Shown: piece by piece, positions 54,655 through 64,000 of the stretch
Layout of the letters: each line of letters begins with the position of its first letter
Numbering within the stretch: position 1 is the first letter of the stretch
Assembly: GCA_032622095.1 (NCBI GenBank)
Contig: CP136067.1
Span: 178,718,556-178,782,555 of the forward strand
DNA: 64,000 bases
Source: Siphonodentalium dalli
Taxonomy: Eukaryota > Mollusca > Scaphopoda > Gadilida > Siphonodentaliidae
Reading direction: 5' to 3'
The notes under the pieces: generated by a model
The model's database searches: none
Seen by the model: only the letters and a program-made list of their open reading frames with translations
What the model was told of the DNA's origin: nothing
Made by a program: the position numbers and the translations under genes

Positions 54655-57159
54655 ACTAAACTTATATTAATACAGGAAAGTTTTCAAAATAACATGTAAT
54701 TGGATTCTTACAATGTGTTCATTTTATCTCAGATTTAGAAACCTGAACAATACGTTGAAAATGTTTGGATCTTTAATCTACAGTTAAAGGTGACATATGC
54801 AACCGGTTTCATCATTTGGCTAAATAATGAATTTAATTGGTTGCCACTTCGGTCAGATGCGATATTTTAGAAATGCTCCTATCTAGTGATGTTTGACGTA
54901 ACATTTCAATGTTTTGAGATATGTTTCGCATTTTGAGCGAAAACTTCATGACCTAGCTATCTCCCCATATTTTGTCACATCACCGATTGAGGATAAAGCC
55001 TTCGCTGTTGATTTCTACCAATACATAGCATATTTCCGCAAAATGAAAAGTCAAGTGATACATGTATTCATTCTTTTACAAAGTATATCTTATAATTTCA
55101 ATTGAATACAGAGCCAATGATACGATTTGACCAGAAAAGGAAGAGTTTACGGACTGCCTCAAAATTGTTTTCAAAATCTGATATGATCAAATAGACAATT
55201 TTGGGGCTATCCCCTATGGGGCTATGGGCCTATTGTGCGACACGGATATTCCTCATGTGAAATAGTATTCCTTGAACTCATAAAATATGGATGGATTCTC
55301 ATCTAACTGAAAAGTGTGGTAGTTACACAAACACAAACTACACTTTTCCACTTTTTGGGATCAGATGTGGGGGCCCAGATCACTCTAAAACTGTTGCATG
55401 TCACCTTGAAGAGTTTTTTTCTATTATTTCATATATTAATTTCAGTATCATCGAGATGTGTGCAGCGTGTGCATTACATAAATACAACAGTTCTAACTAA
55501 ATTACACTCTTGAACAAGCTATATATGCATTAAAGATTCTGAAGAAAATATCTGGTATTTCCATTATCCCCAAGAATCTTTACATCAATGTCAGTCAATC
55601 ACAACATTTAACAGTAAAGTGATGAAGCCAATCAGTATATTGACGATTTTCATCGGCTCCAGAGTTTCTCGACACATAGCTAAAATTGCATAATAAGTTT
55701 CCTGTCATATCTGGGCACAATGCTTATTTCAGTGTTCACAAATTTGTTATTACAACTAATTTAACACTAATGTGTGTCCATTTGAAGAGTCCAGAAAATA
55801 TCAATAATAGCCATCAAGGAGAATAGAATTAAGTATTTCCAAGAATTTCAACAGTTAGCACCCGTTTTTCTTATTCGCCAAAATTCAAGTAACAGGAGAT
55901 AACATTCTGTCAATCGTAAAACTGCGCCTTGATGTTATACAACAGGAATTGCATGCATAAACTATTTATAGTGGCGGTTATGTGACTTATAGTTACATGT
56001 GTATATTCATTAGGACTGTTATGTGTAGCTTGTTCCAGCCTGGGAGCCTAATTTTAATGAGAACTGATTATACACATTTGTATCCAGGTGATATACACAT
56101 GTAAAACTTGATCGTTCTTTTGTAATGACAAGACACAACAGGTGTATCCTCATGTCATGGCTGATTGTCATCTGTATCAGTTGATACCACACGCATGTCA
56201 TGAACATCTGATTAGAATCAGGGACATTTTCATTGACTTTATAAGCTCTTTGTAACTATACCATAAATCAAAAATTCCGAATGCAAAACATTATGGGCGC
56301 AGTGCATGTTCAGCTGAAGTTAGATTGAGATAAAAATAATATTATTCATCCTGACCTGAGGTGTGGGGATGGAAAGATCTCACCCCGAGAGGCAAGATAT
56401 TTCGGCTGATTGTCCGGACCCAATAGCTGGTCCCGAAGATGAGATTTTTCTATGCCCACATCCCAGGTCATGGATTATTTTTCTTCCAAACACAAGAGCC
56501 ACATACTCAATGTTTTGTCTTATACCCAATTGTGGCACATTTCAGTAGTTTCATAACGTTACAGTACATCAGGGGAGAAATCTGATGTCACATTTATGAT
56601 TTTATTTGATGATTTTGGTATATACTGGAAAAGCAAAGCACGATACCCACACAAGCTTGGTTAATTGGTTTGAGTGAAATATACATGGCTAGTGAAAACG
56701 ACATGGCTATGTCATCATTGTTCCTAGCATGAATTAAAACACATCTAGTCATATATTTAGAGTGCCAGTCATTGTTAAATTTTCGGAATGACGTGTGGTA
56801 CCATGTCATTGACCAATATGGTACTAAAGGTGTCCTCTACCTGGACCAATTACCTCGTTTGCAGCTGTTGTCCACAATTCTGGGATCTCCAAGAGATCTC
56901 GCTCTACTATCAGATGTCAGATCACTGACAACAATTGAGTCGCTTGCTGGTTAGGTCGGCCCCATTTATGTGGAAACAGTTTTCTTTTGATAATGGTGAT
57001 TGGTGATGATGTTCAATTGCCCTTATACATTTACTTGTTGGCGAATATGTACCCTGCGTAATTCATCCCCAGAGAATAGCGACACAAGGGGATATAGGTA
57101 CGACTGTTGTCACTCCCGGGCAGCGCATCAGTGAGTTGGTTGAATGGCTAAATATAGAA
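54655..57159. other. No recognisable gene or repeat
   Basis: The longest apparently unique stretch of the window. Open frames are under 85 codons and lack domain or splice support. Confidence 0.5.
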
Positions 57160-57302
57160 TATCCATACAGTTTTATGAGATACAAGGTTTGTTTTCGCGA
57201 GTATGATTCAGCAAATGCCAAATGGGGAACCAAGGTCCCCATTTGGTGAATTATATATACGAGTGAAAATAAGCCTTGTATCTCGTTAAACTATATGGGT
57301 AT
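57160..57302. repeat. Fold-back hairpin, ~70-bp arms
   Basis: CCATACAGTTTTATGAGATA, CAAGG and CCAAATGGGGA on the left pair with TCCCCATTTGG, CCTTGTATCTCGTTAAACTA and TATGGG on the right. Centre at about 57231. Confidence 0.8.
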
Positions 57303-58082
57303 TATTTTTATCCATTGCCAAATTTTAAATATCATAATGAAATTATGTCAGCCTCTGTGCAATTGTTGGCAAAAAAGTATGTTTTCCTTGTAAACATTAA
57401 GGCAATTTGGTAAATAATATTTGTTTCACTGCATATAACAACTAGAGTGGTGTGTTTTACCTCAAGTGGACTACACAAAAATATATAATTATCTTTTGGC
57501 TAATGGCTATGCGAGGTGCGAGGGCTGTTGTGACTCTACTCGACTGAAATGGTATTGACTATAATACTATTTCGGATGCCACGCACCTGGTGTTTCGATG
57601 CTCTTAATGAATGCTACGGGAGAGTGGCTCCGCCCAGTGGTGACAAGGGATACTAATCCATGCCCGCAATGTTCTCTGGGTTGAAGACTGATATCATGTC
57701 CGAAGGGGGCTTACGTCTTTTTTATTGTCGGTTAAAGTTATAAAACAATATTTTGAACATGTACATGTATGTTCTTTGGAATTGTTTATAGAGTCTTGTG
57801 TAGTCCACAACCCCATATAAACGACACAACCATTAGTTCATGCACTCCCATTAGTATTGCAAAGCCAATAAAGTGAACTTTTCTGTTTATATATAAATAT
57901 CTTTGAACAAATAAATATCTCTAAAATAGATCAAAATGTCCCAATACGACATTTTTTGGAATAGAATAAAGACCCAGTATCTGGGATAAACAGCAGCTGC
58001 AATATAACTCCGGATAAAGTTACATCTATTAAGTGGATAATAAATGCTCTTTATTGCTGATTAGTAGTGCATCTTTAAAGTT
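57303..58082. other. No recognisable feature
   Basis: A less AT-rich part (57520-57680) was checked for an RNA gene or exon; none recognised. Confidence 0.4.
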
Positions 58083-58500
58083 TCGTTCATATATACCATG
58101 ACCATCGCGTAAACAGCATGCTATCACAAAGACCTACTATATTTCACCTAAGCAAGAGCCTGATTGTTTTACAGAAGACAGCACTATGCTGTTGGCTAAA
58201 CACACATAAATTATATAAACGCTCTTTATTAGTTCCATATAAGGAATGCAGCAACAAAGAACGCTCTTTATCTTTACCATCATAATATAAACAAACACCA
58301 GGAAAGTAACTTTTTATGCTTTTGTTTACATAACAATGGTCAAACATGTGACAATAATATACTGTTTATGTGATATTTCTTATTTGTATACGAACAAAGT
58401 CTATCTACATTTTAATATTCTTTCTGTTTGTGGCGGTTTTTGACGGGTGAAAATATTTTCATAGGATACCCACCGCCAAGGCCTCCCGTACCTTTAAGGT
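58083..58500. repeat. Dispersed repeat, copy 2 of the inverted pair
   Basis: Reverse complement of 28919-29336. It begins TTCGTTCATATATACCATGA and ends GGATACCCACCGCC. Contains CGCTCTTTAT motifs. Confidence 0.8.
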
Positions 58501-59888
58501 GGCCTGGACACAACACTAAATATTCACGGTGAACATTAGTTACATATGCGCGAAATATGCCGCATGTCTGCAAAGTGAGACCAACCCGGCCGTATGTGTA
58601 GCCATGGTACTCAGAGTATTTACGCTGAATTTACGCTCGATCATTGTATTGACGAATTTATACGTACATGTAGTGGTGTATGTCCCACATCAAGATAACC
58701 TACCTTTTTCTGATCAGTATACCCCTGACACTATATAAAACGTGTTAAGTAAGAGATTGATGATCTTTAAATTTCCATATCGGATAAGCTTATAGCTTCT
58801 TTATGTATTAACTAACGCAAGCCATAGACATAAAAAGTAAAATTTTCATTGGATATCATTCATTGCCCATTGTACCCGAGCGTAATGAAAGGAATCGCCC
58901 CTGGGTATAGATGCATGAGTGACAGAAACGAGACGCCAAGGAACTGACATAACATGCGACTGTATGTCAATCGGTATATATACCAGTCAGCTGACTTCAG
59001 AAAAAAAGCAACCCTTGGCTGAGCGTTGTGTTGGCATAAATAATTCAGTCTGTTTGGTCATGCATGGTGTCACTGCATGCAGCGTTGATAACAGGGGGCG
59101 TACTTTCGTGCGCCTTCGGCCTGGCACATGTATATTTCTTACAATTATTTCAACACCGTCGATGTTACCATAATGTGTTGCTTTGCATAATTATGAGTAA
59201 TGATTTTTATGTATATCCGTATAAAACAGGTCTAGTTGCCTCTATTTAGTCCAGCCTTCCGTAATGTATGTAACTCATTAACATATACATCTGCTTTCCC
59301 ATGTAGTTCGCTATAAACTCAGGAGTTGTACTATTTTTCGCTCGGTTTTAAATTCGCACACCGATGAGTGCGTGAAAAATAGCACTGCGTGAATTTAAAT
59401 ACGATTAAGGTATAAGTTTTACACTGACAATAAGTACAAAAGATTCCAACTGAGAACGCGCTTTATAACCTGACACATTTGGTCGGCGAAAATTGGACGC
59501 TATTTATAAGAGGCGATCATCGATTTTTTTGCCAGGCTGATAAATAAATCCAAACGTGTTAGTTTAAACATATTTTATTAGCAAAAATAGCTAATTGGAT
59601 TGGGGCACAAGTTATTGCTAACTTAATGACGCCCTGTTCCAACAAACAATTGGCAAATAACAAAAGGAGTTAGGCTTCATGCCTGCAATACATATAATAT
59701 ATAGGTATACAAAGAACACTTGTATGATATATTAATTAAGATAAAATCGGGGATACACATTAGGATGTCAAAGGATATGTGTATTGCTTGCGTCAGTATG
59801 GGAGGGTATGAGATGTGAACCGTCGATCGATGATGTGATATTTGTCTTATAAGTATATGTTCAATCTTTCGCTCGTTTTTATATATTA
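58501..59888. other. No recognisable feature
   Basis: Short featureless open frames only. Confidence 0.45.
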
Positions 59889-62800
59889 CTAGCAGGGTTA
59901 CCCGGCGTTGCCCAGGTTAATGCGATGAGAAACCCTCTGTATGTTGTGGATATTTGTTGGGGATAGAGAATGCTCTTGCTTAAAAGTGTTATACGTTTTC
60001 TCATAAATTGTATATTCAAATAGCATCATAAACATGATTATTACAGTCATGGGATATAAGTAGTGGCTCACCTTGTCAATTGTCATTCTGTTTGTTGCGA
60101 TTAATATGTTCCAACAATAATGAAGTATGTATTTATTTACAACTGCGTATACATTAGACGTTATAATATGATACATGAACATCACAAACACATTAGTTCG
60201 ATAAAAGATGATAATTGGGTTTTAAATATTGAGATGTATCAATCAATTTAGTGGGTTGGACTAAGTTCTCGAGGACACCTGGCTATCTCCATGAAAATAC
60301 AGATGTCTCAAAGAAATTTCCAGGTGCTCCTCTGTTCATGGTGCTATATATTGGCTAAATATTCTCTGTTTAAACGAAATGTTGATGCGCATACATATTA
60401 GCTACATGTGCCAGACACAGAGCGAGATTTTGAGTTGTTTATGTCAGTCGAGGAGTCTGTTATAAAACCCTTGTCAGACGTGCAGTATTGGGAGGATCCG
60501 GAAAAGTTTTATGCTACTAACTGCATTTTCTTGTATATCAGAAGCAACTATATTTGACTGCACACTGTGACCACTATTTTTGAACAGGCCTTCCATATCT
60601 CTTGACAAATTGTAACTTTTTTGTGGAAACTGTATTGAATGGAACAGACTCAATTTTGTTATAATATATATGCAATCCTCTGACGGTTCTGGGTCTCTCA
60701 GTTTGCACGAATATATGTATCTCTTCAATAGAATGATAAATATACGTTTAATGCTTCTTCTATGTATCTCTTTTTGCTAGCTCATTTTGTGAATGCCCTG
60801 ATTGCTATTCCCATATAAATATGACAGTTAAGAAGATATAATTGTTCAAGTGACTTAAGTGGGTCACCATATGTCGGGATTGTGAAATGTGAACGTCCAA
60901 AACTACATAAAATGATATGGAGATGGCCTGGGTGACTGTATATACCTTATATGTGGATAAAGGCGAACAGAAATCTTATCAATGAAAGTGCATATCCGCT
61001 CGCAAACGACACCAAATGTGATTTTAATTCATGGTATATCATTAGAGAAAAACGTGTATGAATTCGGTGGAAATTGGTGCCAAATAAATTTGTACCAGCG
61101 TTTGCCTCTTTTGACATATCTAAACCACTCCCATTAGACTCATGGATGCATTGACGATGATTATATATATGTTTGGTGGTAATCAGCAATTAAACAAATT
61201 CTGAGAATAGTTATGACCCATATCTCTCACCCAACCGACAACAATTTGACGTCTTTAAATCACACGATGATATTCCTCGTATCATAGAGAAGAATAATAT
61301 ATCAATTTTGTGGAAATTTGGGCTAAAAATAGTTTATTAAATCAATTGTTGGTGCAACGCTGACTCGAACAACGCCATATTGCGAAGGTAATTATGTATT
61401 CCTTTGGTGGAAATCGGCGACAAAACTATTTCACGATATATTTTTAATTTTGCCGACTTCCCCCTTTTCTTCCCCTGACACCAACAGCGTCATTTTAGAA
61501 ATGTTTTAACCGCACCGTTATCTTCCTTGTAAACACTTACCCCTCTTATAATGCCTTGGCGCCATCTCGATTGTACCGCGTGAAGACAGACAGAAAGGCA
61601 GACAGACAGACAGGCAGACAGCACGATTTGATTTCTTGTATCATTTGAGAAGAACGTGTCTGAATTTGATGGTAATTAGTACTAAAAATATTTTGTATCA
61701 GTCTTGGTGACCCTCCCGTCCCTATTTCAGTCTCAAGCTGCACACACTAAGACTCATTAGAGATTAGAGATGCATATATATATATGAAGTTGGTGAAAAT
61801 TGGCGAGTATACAAATTCGTATCAAATTTAAGGTCCCCATATCTCTCACCCATAGGGCACAAATTTGGTGTATCACAGAGAAGAATATGTATCAATCTGG
61901 TGGAAATCGGCACTAAACATATAGATATAATTTGTTGTGTCCCTCTCATCTATATACACCACTGACTCGAATGGCCCAACTTATGTCATCCTTAAACAAC
62001 ACGATTATACTCCTGATATCATGGAGATAATTGTTTATAAGTTTGGTGATAATCGGCGACTAAACTATTTTTTTTTATCAGATTTGGCACCAATCCACAT
62101 CCCCCCATCTCTCAAACAAACAGCACCACTATGGCGTCTTTAAATCACACGATTAGATTCCTCGTATCTTCGATAAGAACGTGTATCAATTTGGTGGAAA
62201 TTGGCGCAAAAATATTGTGCATCAATTTTGGTGCCCCTGTCCCTTTCAATGCAACCCTGACTCGAATGAGGCCACATTTGACAGATAAAAGCAACACCAT
62301 TAGACTCCTCATATCATGGGGATTATTTTGTATAAGTACCAATTATTATCAAATTTAGTGCCCACCCCTCCCAATTTCTAAACCAAAAGACAAAAATTTG
62401 GCGTTGTTAAAGCACATAATTTGATCCTTGTATAACGAAGAAGAATATATATCAATTTGGTGGAGATCGGCGCTAAAATTAGTTTTTCAATTTTGGTGCC
62501 CCTCTCCCCTTCCGTGCATCCCTGACTCGAACGACGCCACTTTTAAACCACACCGTTGGTTTTTTTCATATCATGGGTTTGGCGTTGTTAAATCGCACAA
62601 TTAGATTTCTTATATCATGAAGAAGAATATATATCAATTTGGTGGTGATCGGCGCTAAAATTAGTTTTTCAATTTTGGTGCCCCTCTCCCCTTCCGTGCA
62701 TCCCTGACTCGAACGACGCCACTTTTAAACCACACCGTTGGTTTTGTCATATCATGGGGATGATTATATATAAGTTTGTTGGAAATCGGCGACAGAAACA

Positions 62801-63025
62801 AAATCTGCTCCTCCCCTTTCCGGGCACCCCTGACGCGAACGGCGCGACTTTTGCCATATTTAAACCACACCATTAGATTCCTCATATCATGGGGATTATT
62901 ATATATAAGTTTGGTGGCCATCGGCGACCATTTTTTTTCTGCCCCTCCTCCTTTTCTGCCCCTGACAACAACGGCTAGTAGACCCCTTTGGCATCTAGAT
63001 GGTCCCCTGTGAATTTCTATAGAAC

Positions 63026-63056
<31 letters not shown>

Positions 63057-63082
63057 TTCGCAAATATAGATATATAGATAGA
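59889..63082 (-). mobile_element. Non-autonomous Helitron, 3.2 kb, minus strand
   Basis: On the minus strand the head is TCTATCTATATATCTATATT after A (63082), then TGCGAATGTCTGTCTG. The 3' end has CCTGGGCAACGCCGGGT (hairpin), AACCCTG and CTAG (59889-59892) before T. The interior (60.95-63.0 kb) is a run of diverged units of about 180 bp (GTGGTTTAAA, GGCGTCGTTCGAGTCAGGGA, GGGGCACCAAAATTG, CGCCGATTTCCACCAAA). Units at 62461-62579 and 62641-62758 are nearly identical. The part 59.9-60.9 kb is unique, with no Rep or helicase frame. Confidence 0.78.
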
Positions 63083-63510
63083 TTAATCATTAAATCGGTG
63101 TGTTTCCATAATATACTTTTGAGCAGCAATGAATAGCTTGTAATTTATTTGCTCAGTCTCATGAGTGGAGCCGAATAGAATATTTCCAATGGTCAGATGT
63201 AGAATGCCCAGTCTAGATATACTATCGAGAAGTTTTTTTCTTTCGTAAATAAAGTAAGGGCATTCGAAAAAGAAATGGTATGCAGTTTCCTCGGGTGCAC
63301 CACAACAACATATCGGCGAATCGGCAATATGATTAATATGTTTGTCAAAATTAAGACTACTACAATTGTTTCGCAGTTTAGCGTGCAGTATGTTCCTCTC
63401 CCGGCTTCCGACGAGGTAGAAGGGAGGTGGTTTCGGTACAACATTCATCGCGACTAGTGTTAAAACTTCCAAACGTGTTAAAACTTCATGTTTCGAAAGT
63501 CGGTATATGC
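63083..63510 (-). pseudogene. Non-LTR retrotransposon C-terminal fragment
   Basis: Minus-strand frame (63472-63083 and about 12 codons upstream) with the C-terminal signature SRERNILHAKLRNNCSSLNFD, SPICCCGAPEETAYHFFFECP and YERKKLL (CXCG...HX4C). This is typical of the region after RT in some non-LTR elements of molluscs and annelids. 5' truncated. Its stop codon lies directly against the start of the Helitron at 63082. Confidence 0.78.
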
Positions 63511-64000
63511 ATGGGATCTTGTGTCCGGTTTATTTTTTGTTGTGCAAAACAAACAGATGATGGTTTTATGGTGTCAAATTTGACATTGCATCTTTAAGTT
63601 TGGCTTATATGCCAAGAAATGCCTGCATTCAATATATATACGCACTTACCAGTGTCTCGTCTATAATATCTCCCGAATTAGTCCATGAGTCCACAAGCAA
63701 CAACCTAGACTCGAGATAAAATTCAAAAATGTTATTTGCACTGTAGACTGTTATCGGTATATAATTTCCCGTAAGTTTAGCTTCAAGCTAAACATCCCGA
63801 TGTCATATTGGGACAATATATTATACACCGAGTCTGATAATATCGGTGATAAAATGTACGAAATGTACGAAATGTATGAAATTGGGCAAATTGCACTTAC
63901 TCATTTGACTACGACTATAATGGATTTATAATAACGTTTTAATGGAATTACTTCATGCCGCCCAGTTTCTGTAAACAAAAATAGTTTTACCTAGTGAATA
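63511..64000. other. No recognisable feature to the window end
   Basis: AT-rich; a short TGTACGAAA repetition at about 63855-63880. Confidence 0.4.

Noticed and set aside
57520-57680. Less AT-rich stretch inspected as possible RNA gene
   Set aside because: No tRNA-like box motifs, cloverleaf or known snRNA/rRNA sequence could be recognised.

Overview
This is AT-rich, intron- and repeat-dominated animal DNA. Canonical GT/AG splice sites, Helitron-type elements with internal tandem repeats, a Penelope-like retroelement with a GIY-YIG remnant, non-LTR retrotransposon tails and many fold-back miniature transposons point to a marine invertebrate. A mollusc or other lophotrochozoan fits best, but that assignment is inference. 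No tRNA, rRNA, CRISPR array or bacterial operon was found.

The one well-supported host gene lies on the minus strand between about 27.75 and 10.15 kb. I assembled it from three exons whose splice sites and phases agree exactly: 27747-27602 (start codon, cytoplasmic tail, signal anchor), 24053-23989 (65 nt, luminal stem) and 11215-10154 (Gly/Pro/Ser-rich stem plus a complete HtrL/YibB-type domain). The predicted product is a 415-residue type II membrane protein with many N-glycosylation sequons, probably a Golgi glycosyltransferase-like enzyme. Its second intron (12.8 kb) holds an array of at least six head-to-tail Helitron copies, a decayed Penelope-like element and a Mutator-like miniature element.

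Layout: 1-7.3 kb holds tandem repeats, a hAT-type MITE with a perfect 8-bp duplication, TTAA-flanked (piggyBac-like) hairpin MITEs and a first Helitron cluster. 7.8-9.4 kb has a GC-rich retrotransposed-looking unit whose head matches the 5' end of U2 snRNA, then a long-TIR element with a hAT-like element nested in it. 10.15-27.75 kb is the host gene. 27.8-35 kb carries a minus-strand Helitron, a LINE 3' fragment, further hairpin MITEs, 52-bp and 25-bp tandem arrays and a CpG-rich fold-back. 35.7-41.9 kb has a disrupted hAT MITE, a third TTAA hairpin MITE, a 2.5-kb array of a 46-bp minisatellite and a cluster of 20-bp palindromes. 42-59.9 kb is sparser: TA-flanked mariner-like MITEs, fold-backs, two more Helitron ends and diverged dispersed repeats. 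59.9-63.1 kb is a 3.2-kb minus-strand Helitron abutting a LINE C-terminal fragment.

The most interesting points are the split HtrL gene, the Helitron array, the U2-headed chimera, and one hairpin module shared by three different TIR families. Most short open frames in the window are by-products of tandem repeats and are not annotated as genes.
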